Shown here piece after piece: positions 52,381 through 61,139 of a DNA stretch of 64,000 bases. The notes beneath the pieces were generated by a model that was given only the letters and a program-made list of their open reading frames with translations, had not been told where the DNA came from and made no database searches. Within the stretch, counting starts at the first letter, position 1; the number at the start of each line of letters is the position of its first letter. The DNA comes from Hyphomicrobiales bacterium. GTDB taxonomy: Bacteria; Pseudomonadota; Alphaproteobacteria; Rhizobiales; Methyloligellaceae. Made by a program: the position numbers and the translations under genes. Location: the NCBI GenBank assembly GCA_021775555.1, contig JAJFHP010000040.1, positions 18,769 through 82,768 on the forward strand. The letters are read 5' to 3'.

Positions 52381-52891
52381 GCACCATTGGCAGCCCTGCC
52401 GTCACCAGCACCACCTCATCGGCTGTTTGAGCCACGCGCCGGTTGGCATCTCCTGCGGCATCGCGGAAGCGGCGCGCCAGCTCATTAACGGGCACGATGC
52501 CGCCGCCGACTTCATTCGACACCAGCACGATGGTCCCCGAAACATCCGCGAGGGCCTCAAGCAACGCACTCACCGCCAGTTCGCAATCCTCCTCGGCCAA
52601 CAGCACATTGGTGAGCCAAAGAGTCAGGCAGTCTATGAGGATAAAACTTCCCTCCGCTGCCGCCCCGCGTAGCGCGCCGGGCAAATCAAGCACCGCGCCA
52701 ACGGTTTCCCAGTCACTCCCGCGCCTGTCGCGATGGGCCTTGATACGCACGGCCATTTCCTCGTCATGAGCCTGTGCCGTGGCGATATAGACGCGCGGCC
52801 CTTTCCAGCCTTTGGCCAGCTGTTCCGCATAGGCGCTTTTGCCCGAGCGCGCGCCGCCGAGAACAAGCGTGCATTTTCCTGACCTGCTCAT
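52361..52891 (-). CDS. cobU: Adenosylcobinamide kinase/phosphate guanylyltransferase CobU (CobP)
   Basis: CobU phosphorylates adenosylcobinamide and transfers GMP to give adenosylcobinamide-GDP. The 176-residue product starts at ATG 52891 ([20 protein letters not shown]), which holds the P-loop. IATAQAHDEEMAVRIKAHRD, FILIDCLTLWLTN and VLVSNEVGGGIVPVNELAR are family features. The start overlaps the cobS stop (ATGA); the longer open frame upstream lies within cobS and is not used here. Confidence 0.95.
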   Translation of the reverse strand: MSRSGKCTLVLGGARSGKSAYAEQLAKGWKGPRVYIATAQAHDEEMAVRIKAHRDRRGSDWETVGAVLDLPGALRGAAAEGSFILIDCLTLWLTNVLLAEEDCELAVSALLEALADVSGTIVLVSNEVGGGIVPVNELARRFRDAAGDANRRVAQTADEVVLVTAGLPMVLKPSTQ

Positions 52892-53646
52892 GTCAATGCC
52901 GCCAGTATCAGGAGGACGGCTGTCTGCGCAAGCTGCTCGCCCGCGCCCAGAACATCGCCGGTGAAACCGCCAATCCGCCTGGAGCTGAGGACGGCGACAC
53001 AACCAACCGCCGCGGCTATCGCCAGCACGGCGAGCGCGGCTGTGAGGACCGGCAGATGCAGCGCGACAAGTCCGATACCAAGCACAAACGCCGCTATTAT
53101 CGAACCGCGCGGGGGGTTCGCAACGCTCGCGCCCAATCCGTCATCGCGGGCAGGCGGGAGCAGCACCAGCAGCGCGACAATCGCGAGCCGTCCCAGGATC
53201 GCCGAACATATAAGCCCCGCCAGAACGGAGTGCAGTGCCAGCCCGGCAATCCCGCCCCAGCGCAAGCCGAAGATTAAAATAAGCGCAATCACGCCGTAGG
53301 TTCCGATGCGGCTGTCCCGCATGACGCCAAGCACTGCCTCCCTGCCACCTCGCGCACCCAGCCCATCGGCAAAATCTGCCAGCCCGTCTTCATGCAGGGC
53401 CCCGGTGATCAGGACTTGCGAGGTGAGCGCCAGCCCGGCTGAAAGCGCCAGACCAAGGCCCGCAAGCTGCGCCGCGAACCATACGAGCGCGCTCAGCGCC
53501 CCCACGCCCGCGCCGACCAGAGGGTAAGCCCATACGCTGCGAGAGAGCTGTGACACCCCATGCGCTTCGCGCAAGGGCATGGGCAACCGGGTGAGCAACC
53601 CGAAAGCCGCGAGAATGTCATCGACAAGCGTGCGCATGAATATCAC
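52888..53646 (-). CDS. cobS: Adenosylcobinamide-GDP ribazoletransferase CobS (CobV)
   Basis: CobS joins adenosylcobinamide-GDP and alpha-ribazole (phosphate) to form adenosylcobalamin (phosphate) in the inner membrane. The 252-residue protein has many hydrophobic segments and the motif [20 protein letters not shown], with the acidic residues of the active site. A GTG at 53646 overlaps the cobT stop as GTGA and is taken as start; an ATG three codons later (53637) is an alternative. It is coupled to cobU. Confidence 0.94.
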   Translation of the reverse strand: MIFMRTLVDDILAAFGLLTRLPMPLREAHGVSQLSRSVWAYPLVGAGVGALSALVWFAAQLAGLGLALSAGLALTSQVLITGALHEDGLADFADGLGARGGREAVLGVMRDSRIGTYGVIALILIFGLRWGGIAGLALHSVLAGLICSAILGRLAIVALLVLLPPARDDGLGASVANPPRGSIIAAFVLGIGLVALHLPVLTAALAVLAIAAAVGCVAVLSSRRIGGFTGDVLGAGEQLAQTAVLLILAALT

Positions 53647-54683
53647 TCCCGGGCGTCCACACCGGCGGCGGCAAACGTCGCCATGCCGTTATGCGCCGCC
53701 ACCGCGCCGCGCAGGATACCCAGAGCAATCGCCGCGCCGGTGCCTTCACCAAGGCGCATGCGTAAGTTCACCACCGGCTCCTTGCCAAGACTCTCAAGCA
53801 GGCGCGGATGCGCCGGTTCAGCCGATACATGCCCGGCCAGGCAATGATCGAGCGCGCCCGCCTGCGCTTTGTCCAGCACCAGTGCGGCGGCGCAGCACAC
53901 CTAGCCATCGAGCAGTACTGGGATACGGCGTGCTCGCGCCTCCATGATCGCACCCGCGATGGCCGCCAGTTCACGCCCGCCAAGCCTGCGCAGCGCCTCG
54001 AAAGGGTGGACGCAATGTTTCACGTGCAACTCCAGCGCGCGGGCGACGACATCGGCTTTGCGCGCGACACCGGCCGGGTCAAGCCCGGTTCCGGGGCCGG
54101 TCCAATAGGCTGGCGAGCCTTCAAGAAGAGCACAGCAAAGCGCCGCGGCCGCCGTGGTATTTCCAATGCCCATTTCGCCGAGCAGAACAATATCCGCATC
54201 CTCAGGCACCGAGGCGGCCCCGCGCGCGAGTGCGTCCTCGCACTCCTCCACGCTCATGGCGGGCGCAAGCGTCATATCGGCGGTCGGCGTTTCCAGATCG
54301 AGGGGGATGACGCGCAGCTCCGCGCCATAGGCGTCACAGAGCTGGCAGATGGCCGCGCCGCCGCTCTCAAAATTTCCCACCATCTGCGCGGTAACGCTCG
54401 GCGGGTAGGGGGACACCCCCTGCGCCGTCACGCCGTGATTGCCGGCAAAAACCAGCGTCAGGGCGCGCTCAAGCCGGGGCGTCTCGCGGCCCTGCCATTG
54501 GCTGAGCCAGCAGGCGAAATCTTCAAGTCTGCCCAATGCGCCGGGAGGCTTGGTCAGCGTGTCCTGACGCGCGCGCGCGGCCTCATGCGCCTGCTTGTCC
54601 GGGCCAGGCAACGTCTCAAGAGAAGGGGCCAATCCCTCCCACCAATGGGTTTCGGTATCGTTATGTCTATCGCTCGGGGACAC
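53643..54683 (-). pseudogene. cobT: cobT, nicotinate-nucleotide:dimethylbenzimidazole phosphoribosyltransferase, interrupted by in-frame TAG
   Basis: CobT makes alpha-ribazole phosphate from nicotinate mononucleotide and dimethylbenzimidazole. From GTG 54683 the frame encodes a normal CobT (LTKPPGALGRLEDFACWLS; LVFAGNHGVTAQGVSPYPPS; GEMGIGNTTAAAALCCALLE) up to RRIPVLLDG. There a TAG (53901-53903) interrupts it, and the same frame continues with [38 protein letters not shown] and [19 protein letters not shown] to a TGA at 53643. One base change (TAC or TAT, Tyr) would restore a 346-residue protein. The cut product lacks the Glu of MRLGEGTG, which aligns with catalytic Glu317 of Salmonella CobT. 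It could be a true nonsense mutation or a sequencing error. Confidence 0.88.
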
Positions 54684-54796
54684 GGCGCGCCTTGCGTGAC
54701 TCAAGGAAAAATCGGCAACGCGCGACCATGCCACAATGAGCATGGCGATGCGAGGCCGCTGCTCCATGTCGGCCCGGAAATTGTCTGGAGAAAGGT

Positions 54797-54826
54797 GCAG
54801 GCCGGGCATTTGATTGCCCGGCCTGC
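54797..54826 (-). terminator. Hairpin terminator between the adhesin gene and cobT
   Basis: GCAGGCCGGGCA and TGCCCGGCCTGC form a perfect 12-bp stem with a 6-base loop, 22 bases after the adhesin stop. It can end the adhesin transcript and shield cobT from read-through. There is no long T run. Confidence 0.75.
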
Positions 54827-54847
54827 TTGAGCCTTAGGGTCTGGACC

Positions 54848-57800
54848 CTAGAAGTCGATGCGCTCGATATCGAAGAAGTTGACCGTCGAGCCGTCGCTGA
54901 GCGTGATAACGCCATCGGCATCGTCGGAGAGGTTCAGGCCGTTGGCGTCCTGACCATCGATCGTTCCTTCGGTCAGCGAGACCGTCCAGTCGACGCCATA
55001 AGTGCCGAGATTGTTGCCGCCGGACGCATCCTGCAGAAGGATCGTGTCTGTCCAGCCGCCGCCTGCTCCGCCATTTATGGTGTCGGTGCCATCACCCATC
55101 TGGAAGATGAACATGTCGGAACCGGACTCGCCAGACAGCGTGTCATTGCCGGCATCGCCGGACAAAATGTCGTCACCACCGCCACCATAGATGGTGTCGT
55201 TGCCGTCGCCGCCATTGACCGTGTCGGCGCCGTCGCCCAGATCTTCATCACCATTGGTGGTGTCGAAGGTGTCGTCGCCCGCGCCGAGATAGGCGGTGTC
55301 GTCGCCCTCGCCGCCGGAAACTGTATCGTCACCGTCGCCGCCATAGATGAAGTCGTCGCCCGCGCCGCCATCGAGCGTGTCGCCGCTGGAGAGTTCATAC
55401 ATCTGAACATTGTCGAGAGCGACACCGCCGTAATCTTGAGTGCCATCCTCATCAAATCGAACTGTGTCAGTTGCGTCACCTGATCCAGCGGTCACGGTAT
55501 AGGTATAGGTTGTCATCGTTCCGCTGGAGGGGTCTATAGTGTCCAGCAACTCGCCGTTCCAATAGACTTCCATAATCTCATTATACCCGGACATATCAGC
55601 CACATCGAAAGAGAGCTGATAGGAGGATCCGCTGGACAGACCGGAAACAGCCTGCTCGATGATGGAGTTGCCTGAACTGCTTTCCATATCGAGGTAAGTG
55701 CTGCCATCGCTGGCTGTGACGCCGTGCTCACCGCTGAAGGAAAGATCAAATCCGTTCCCGTTGGCGTCCGACCAGCCCGTTGAGCCATTTTCGAAGCTGC
55801 CGTTTGTAATCAGGTTCGGTCCGGTGACGGTCTGCGCACCGCTGCTCAAGCCGTAAATGATATCCGTACCGGAACCGCCTGTAATGACATCGGTGCCATC
55901 GGTGCCGATGTGAATGCCGATGGTCTCGGCATATGTGTTTCCACCAGCATCAGTGACCTGCACAGTGACATTCTCGCTGTCCACAGCGGAAATATCGTGA
56001 TCGCTCACCAGCGAGATATCGCCCGTATTGACGTCGATGGTGTACTGGCCGCCGGCATCATCGGTGAGCGTGTAGGTGTAAGTGTCGCCGGAATCCGGAT
56101 CAACGACCGAGGCCACACTGGCCACGACCGTGCCTGCGGCAACTGAATTGCTGCCCTCGATTGAAGCGCCGCCATTTAACGTAAAATCGTTATTGCCGGT
56201 CTCATCGACAATCCCGTCGCCACCCGCATTCATCACCCAGTAGGAATCAAGATCATCCACACTGTTCGGATCGGAGAAACTGGAATCGTAATTGTCAGCG
56301 ATTTCCTGCGCCGTGCGTATGTCGTCGAACAGGCGCACCTCGCTGACATCACCAACGAATATCTGGTCGCTATTGAAACCGCCGCCCAGAGAATCCTGTT
56401 CCTGGCCGATGATGAAGGTGCCGCCGGATTCAAAATCCTCGCCGGTCTGGAAACCGGTTGTCGAATATTCGGCTGAACCATCCACATAGACTATCAGCTC
56501 ACCATTGTCGCTGTCCCAGGTGACAGAAAGCGTATGTGGTGTCCCATCGAACAGGTCGGTTGCCAAAGCGCCCGTGCTTTGCCCCTGGTCCTCGATATAG
56601 ATGTCGAGGCTGCCGTCTGCCCGGGCGATGATGGCGAACTCATTGTCCTCTCCGCCATACCCACCGGTTGCGTAAGACACAAGCGGCGAACCGTTCGTCG
56701 GGATCGTGTCCGATGTGAATGACATCTCGAAAGTGATCTCGTCATCCGGGAAATTGTTGAAATTACTGGCCGAGACATATTCGTCCGTCGCACCACCCTC
56801 ATTCAGTTGGAGAACCGGAACGTCGACGCTCAGACTTTCGTTGCCAACAAAGGTCAGGTCGGTCGGCGCTTCATTGATATCACTGACACCAATATTGAAG
56901 CTCTGAACCGAGCTGGAGCCATCAGCTGAAGTTGCGGTGACTTCGATCGTGTGACCTGTATCCGTCTCGTAATCCAGCGCACCGGCAACTGTCACTTCAC
57001 CCGTGTTCGCGTCGATCGCGAACAGTCCGCCCGCATCGTCGGAGAGCGAATAGGTGACCGTGCTGTTGGTGGCATCACCATCGGAAGCGGTAACATCAAT
57101 ACCAACCGTGGCGCCCACGCTTGCATTCTCGGCAACCGTGTTCGCGCTTCCATCCGTGTCCGTGACAGCACCAACATCGAACTCGTCGATATCGTTGACG
57201 TTGATGGTATAATTCTGGAGGCTCGTCGAACCGTCGGCCGAGCTTGCCGTGACCTCGATGTCATAGCTCGCCGCAGTCTCGCGGTCGATGGCCCCGGCAA
57301 CCGTCACAACGCCCGTGTTCGCGTCGATGGCGAACAGGCCGCCCGCATCGTCAGAGAGAGTGTAAGTCACATTGCTATTGGTGGCGTCTGCGTCACCGGC
57401 GCTTGCCGTGATGCCGACCGTCGTGCCGATAGAGACATTCTCATCCACCGCGTTGGCGGTTCCGTCCGTATCGGAAACAGCACCAACATCGAACTCGTCG
57501 ATATCATTGACGTTGACGGTGTAGCTCTGGGTCGAGGCCGAGCCATCGTCCGAGGTGGCCGTGACCTCAATGTCGTAGGAGGCGGCAGCCTCCCGGTCTA
57601 TTGCGCCCGCGACCGTCACGACACCGGTGTTGGCGTCGATGGCGAACAGCCCGCCCGCATCGTCTGAAAGCGAGTAAGTCACATTGGAGTTTGAGCCGTC
57701 CGCATCAGAGGCCGAGGCGGTTATGCCGACACTCGTGCCGACAGATGCGTTCTCATTGACCGCGTTACCCGTGCCGTCCGTATCGGAGATGGCACCGACA

Positions 57801-60787
57801 TCGAACTCATCCGCATCCAGAACGTCGATGGTGAAGGTCTCGGTGGAGGTTGAGCCATCATCGGATGTGGCGGTCACCTCGATGGTGTGGTCCGTGGCGC
57901 TCTCATAATCGAGCGCATTCGCGACCGTGACGACGCCGGTATTGGCGTCGATGGCGAAGAAGCCGCCCGGATTTGAGGACAGGCTGTATGTAACCGTATC
58001 CGTCACATCCGCGTCGGCGGCCAATGCTGTCACTCCAACTGCCGTGCCAACGGTTGCCGACTCGGACACCTGGTCCGCCGCGCCGTCATTATCCGTGGTC
58101 GCCGAGATGTTGAATTCGTCAACGTCATTGACGCCGATGGTGAAGGTTTGAACGCTTGAAGATCCGTCACTCGATGAGGCGGTCACCTCGATGTCGTGGC
58201 TCTGCGCGCCCTCAGCATCGAGAGCGCCTGCAACCGTCACGACGCCGGTGTTGGCGTCGATGGCGAACAGCCCGCCTGCGTCATCGGAGAGCGTGTAGGT
58301 GATCGTGTCGCCCGCATCCGGATCGCTCGCAACTGCTGTCACGCCGACAACGGTACCGACAGAGGAGTTCTCGTCCACATTGTCGGCCGCCGCATTGCTG
58401 TCGGAAACCGCGCCGACACCAGCTTCGTTCACGTCCGTGACGCCGATATTGAAGGTCTCGACGCTGGTTGACCCGTCGGCGCTTGTAGCGGTGACTTCAA
58501 TCGTATGGCCGGTCGCGGTCTCATAGTCGAGCGCACCGGCGACGGTGACGACACCGGTATTGGCGTCGATGGTGAACAGCCCGCCCGCATCGTCGGACAG
58601 GGAGTAGGTGACGCCTGAGTTGGTGGCGTCGCCGTCAGAGGCCAGCGCCGTGACGCCGACCGTGGTGCCCACGCTGGCATCTTCAGCAACCGTATTGGCA
58701 CCGCCGTCATTGTCTGTCGGCGTGGTGACGTCAAACTCGTCGATATCGTTCACATTGACGGTGTAGCTCTGGGTTGAGGTCGAGCCATCGTCCGAGGTGG
58801 CCGTGACCTCGATGTCGTAGCTCGCCGCCGCTTCGCGATCGATGGCGCCCGCCACCGTGACCACACCCGTGTTGGCGTCAATCGCGAACAGCCCGCCTGC
58901 ATCATCGGACAATGTGTAAGTGACATTGGAATTGGAGCCGTCCGCATCGGAAGCCGAGGCGGTTATGCCGACACTCGTGCCGACAGAAGAATTCTCGTCG
59001 ACCGCGTTACCCGCGCCATCCGTATCGGAGATCGCGCCGACATCGAACTCGTCCGTATCGAGCACGTCGATGGTGAAGGTCTCGGTAGAGGTGGAGCCAT
59101 CATCCGATGTGGCGGTCACCTCGATGGTATGATCGGTGGCGCTCTCATAATCGAGCGCATTCGCGACCGTCACGACGCCGGTATTGGCGTCTATGGCGAA
59201 GAAGCCGCCCGGATTGGAGCTGAGTGAATATGTAACCGTGTCGGTGACATCGGCATCGCTCGCCAATGCGGTGACACCAACAGCCGTGCCGACGCTGGCC
59301 GACTCAGAAACCTGATCGGCGGAGCCGTCATTATCAGTGGTCGCGGAAATGTTGAACTCGTCAACGTCATTGACGCCGATGGTGAAGGTCTGGACCGAAG
59401 TTGACCCGTCGGTGCTGGTCGCTGTGACCTCTATATTATGGCTCTGCGCGCCCTCAGCATCGAGAGCGCCAGCGACCGTCACAACGCCCGTATTGGCGTC
59501 GATGGAGAACAGCCCGCCTGCATCGTCGGACAGGGAATAGGTTACCGTATCCGTCGCATCAGCGTCGGTGGCCACGGCTGTCACGCCAACGACTGTTCCA
59601 ACCGTTGAGTTCTCATCAACGGCATTGGCTGCGCCGTCTGAATCCGTTACAGCGCCCGTATCAAATTCATCCGCATCGGCGATGTTGACATTAAAATTCT
59701 GCTGCGAGGTCGAGCCGTCGCTGCTGGTGGCCGTCACGGTGATGGTGACGCTCGGTTCGGTTTCGGTATCGAATGACGCTCCGGACGCAACCCGCACCGT
59801 GCCGTCGGGATCGACCGTAAAGCGCGGATCGTCAACCGTGTAGCCCACTGTATCCGTACCGTCGGCGTCTTCCGCATTGACGACGATTCCTGTGGTATCA
59901 CCCGCAGATGCGTCTTCAGAAATTGTATTGGCGCTGGCGTCCGTGTCGGAAACTGCGCTCACATCGAACTCGTCAACATCGTTGACTGTGATGGTAAATG
60001 TTTCGGTATACGTATTACCCGCGCTGTCGGTGACCTGCACGCTCACATCATGGCTTGTGGCGCTCTCGTAATCGATGGCAGCTCCCGGCGCGACGACAAT
60101 CTGGTCGCCAACCACCTGGAAGAAACCCGAAGGGTCGTTGACCAGCGTATATGTGAATGTGTCGCCGCCATCCGGATCAGTAGCCGAAAGCGTGGCGACC
60201 ACCGTGGCGCCGGACGCGTTTTCATCAACGCCGAGATTGTCGGCGGAAATATCGGTCGGAGCATCGTTCGCCGCCACCGGTTCAGGCGCAGGTGCGACTT
60301 CTGCGCTCGGCGTGCCAGCGACCGTCGAAGCGGGCGCAACAGTATCACTCGGAGTGCTGGTTAATGCCTCGGCGGCAGGCTCAACGCTCAGCGGGTCGCG
60401 CGGCGCGTCACCTTCGCCGGCCAATGGCGCAGCAGCAGCGCTGTTCTCACCGCTGTCATCGTCGCGCCCCGAAGAACGCGCAGTTGCGGCTTCGTCTTCC
60501 GAAACGCCGCTGGAAGATCCAGCCGGCGTGGATGCGCCATCCGCCTCCGCGCCGCGCTCAGCTTGCGTTTCCCCGGTGCCCTGATCGGGCATGCTGCCAG
60601 GCCCGTCAGCGTTCGGACTTCCAGCGGCATCAATACCGGCCTCGTCGGATGCCCGGCCGCCTTGACCGGGCAAGACCACATCATGACGGTCTACCGGCGC
60701 ATCGCCGCCGGAAATCGAGTCATAGGCAAGATCGCTATCCTCTTTGGATTTTGAGGATGCTTTTGAAATCCGCTGTTCGTTTGACAT
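54848..60787 (-). CDS. Giant secreted cadherin-repeat/LamG/RTX protein (type I secretion substrate)
   Basis: The 1979-residue protein starts at ATG 60787 ([20 protein letters not shown]). An acidic, low-complexity leader (to about residue 175) is followed by about 11 cadherin-like domains of about 100 residues, each with [20 protein letters not shown] and DDEF/DVDEF-like calcium-binding segments. A LamG/concanavalin-like domain follows ([20 protein letters not shown]), set inside a further cadherin-like domain. A carbohydrate-binding-like beta domain ([17 protein letters not shown]) and RTX nonapeptides ([15 protein letters not shown]) lead to a C-terminus ending in FFDIERIDF. No cleavable signal is seen; export is expected through the divergent ABC system. 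A role in surface adhesion or biofilm is likely but inferred. Confidence 0.93.
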   Translation of the reverse strand: MSNEQRISKASSKSKEDSDLAYDSISGGDAPVDRHDVVLPGQGGRASDEAGIDAAGSPNADGPGSMPDQGTGETQAERGAEADGASTPAGSSSGVSEDEAATARSSGRDDDSGENSAAAAPLAGEGDAPRDPLSVEPAAEALTSTPSDTVAPASTVAGTPSAEVAPAPEPVAANDAPTDISADNLGVDENASGATVVATLSATDPDGGDTFTYTLVNDPSGFFQVVGDQIVVAPGAAIDYESATSHDVSVQVTDSAGNTYTETFTITVNDVDEFDVSAVSDTDASANTISEDASAGDTTGIVVNAEDADGTDTVGYTVDDPRFTVDPDGTVRVASGASFDTETEPSVTITVTATSSDGSTSQQNFNVNIADADEFDTGAVTDSDGAANAVDENSTVGTVVGVTAVATDADATDTVTYSLSDDAGGLFSIDANTGVVTVAGALDAEGAQSHNIEVTATSTDGSTSVQTFTIGVNDVDEFNISATTDNDGSADQVSESASVGTAVGVTALASDADVTDTVTYSLSSNPGGFFAIDANTGVVTVANALDYESATDHTIEVTATSDDGSTSTETFTIDVLDTDEFDVGAISDTDGAGNAVDENSSVGTSVGITASASDADGSNSNVTYTLSDDAGGLFAIDANTGVVTVAGAIDREAAASYDIEVTATSDDGSTSTQSYTVNVNDIDEFDVTTPTDNDGGANTVAEDASVGTTVGVTALASDGDATNSGVTYSLSDDAGGLFTIDANTGVVTVAGALDYETATGHTIEVTATSADGSTSVETFNIGVTDVNEAGVGAVSDSNAAADNVDENSSVGTVVGVTAVASDPDAGDTITYTLSDDAGGLFAIDANTGVVTVAGALDAEGAQSHDIEVTASSSDGSSSVQTFTIGVNDVDEFNISATTDNDGAADQVSESATVGTAVGVTALAADADVTDTVTYSLSSNPGGFFAIDANTGVVTVANALDYESATDHTIEVTATSDDGSTSTETFTIDVLDADEFDVGAISDTDGTGNAVNENASVGTSVGITASASDADGSNSNVTYSLSDDAGGLFAIDANTGVVTVAGAIDREAAASYDIEVTATSDDGSASTQSYTVNVNDIDEFDVGAVSDTDGTANAVDENVSIGTTVGITASAGDADATNSNVTYTLSDDAGGLFAIDANTGVVTVAGAIDRETAASYDIEVTASSADGSTSLQNYTINVNDIDEFDVGAVTDTDGSANTVAENASVGATVGIDVTASDGDATNSTVTYSLSDDAGGLFAIDANTGEVTVAGALDYETDTGHTIEVTATSADGSSSVQSFNIGVSDINEAPTDLTFVGNESLSVDVPVLQLNEGGATDEYVSASNFNNFPDDEITFEMSFTSDTIPTNGSPLVSYATGGYGGEDNEFAIIARADGSLDIYIEDQGQSTGALATDLFDGTPHTLSVTWDSDNGELIVYVDGSAEYSTTGFQTGEDFESGGTFIIGQEQDSLGGGFNSDQIFVGDVSEVRLFDDIRTAQEIADNYDSSFSDPNSVDDLDSYWVMNAGGDGIVDETGNNDFTLNGGASIEGSNSVAAGTVVASVASVVDPDSGDTYTYTLTDDAGGQYTIDVNTGDISLVSDHDISAVDSENVTVQVTDAGGNTYAETIGIHIGTDGTDVITGGSGTDIIYGLSSGAQTVTGPNLITNGSFENGSTGWSDANGNGFDLSFSGEHGVTASDGSTYLDMESSSGNSIIEQAVSGLSSGSSYQLSFDVADMSGYNEIMEVYWNGELLDTIDPSSGTMTTYTYTVTAGSGDATDTVRFDEDGTQDYGGVALDNVQMYELSSGDTLDGGAGDDFIYGGDGDDTVSGGEGDDTAYLGAGDDTFDTTNGDEDLGDGADTVNGGDGNDTIYGGGGDDILSGDAGNDTLSGESGSDMFIFQMGDGTDTINGGAGGGWTDTILLQDASGGNNLGTYGVDWTVSLTEGTIDGQDANGLNLSDDADGVITLSDGSTVNFFDIERIDF
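57493..58398 (-). repeat. Intragenic segmental repeat, copy B
   Basis: Three consecutive cadherin-like domains encoded here closely match those encoded at 58735-59640. Three separate landmarks (57492/58734, 57799/59041, 58109/59351) all differ by exactly 1242 bases, that is 414 codons. Boundaries are approximate. Confidence 0.85.
58735..59640 (-). repeat. Intragenic segmental repeat, copy A
   Basis: This is the partner of the copy at 57493-58398, offset by 1242 bases. Shared protein stretches include [20 protein letters not shown] and [10 protein letters not shown]. The domain following each copy differs, so a block of three to four domains was duplicated and the flanks diverged. Confidence 0.85.
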
Positions 60788-61139
60788 GACGCCCCGTAAT
60801 CTTGTGATTTTTTCGCATTGATCGGCACGAGATTTACCAGCCAAAGGCTCCTATAAAGATAACCAGACGCCAAATAGTCGCCATGAATGAGTTCGAAGTT
60901 AACAAATAGTCTATCTCATTATCACATATTTAACCGTAAGAAAGTCGTGTAAATAAATTATTTAACATATTAATACTTTGTTTTACTTAATTTCTTCTAA
61001 TTTAAGCCACTGGCCGCAGAGCGGCTCCATTGCAATGCCGCGCCTTGCCGGGGCGCTATGGTTAACGGAAGGCTAACGAATAGGAGCTAGGAGGGAGAGG
61101 ATTAGGAGAACTTCTTGGGGGCAGGCCTTTAAGGGCGGC
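60788..61139. other. AT-rich divergent promoter region of the secretion locus
   Basis: The 352 bases between the adhesin and exporter genes hold no gene. The stretch from about 60895 to 61012 is strikingly AT-rich compared with the GC-rich flanks and contains several TTAA and TAAT runs. One ATGGTTAA (61058-61065) matches the reverse of the CtrA half-site TTAACCAT. Promoters for both directions must lie here, but none is clear enough to place. Confidence 0.55.

Noticed and set aside
53901..53903. TAG in cobT as a recoded codon (pyrrolysine or other)
   Set aside because: No pyl genes or downstream recoding structure are visible, and CobT is not known to be recoded. A Tyr codon mutation or a sequencing error is simpler.
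53808..54830. 340-codon open frame on the plus strand opposite cobT
   Set aside because: It mirrors the minus-strand cobT frame, its translation is Arg/Gly-rich without family features, and the cobT frame has strong family matches on both sides of the TAG.
57170..60240. Regular repeats as a possible CRISPR array or VNTR
   Set aside because: The repeats are about 300 bases long, coding, without spacers, and encode cadherin-like domains.
54827..60789. Several long plus-strand open frames opposite the giant cadherin-repeat gene
   Set aside because: Their repetitive Val/Asp/Arg-rich translations simply mirror the tandem repeats on the minus strand.
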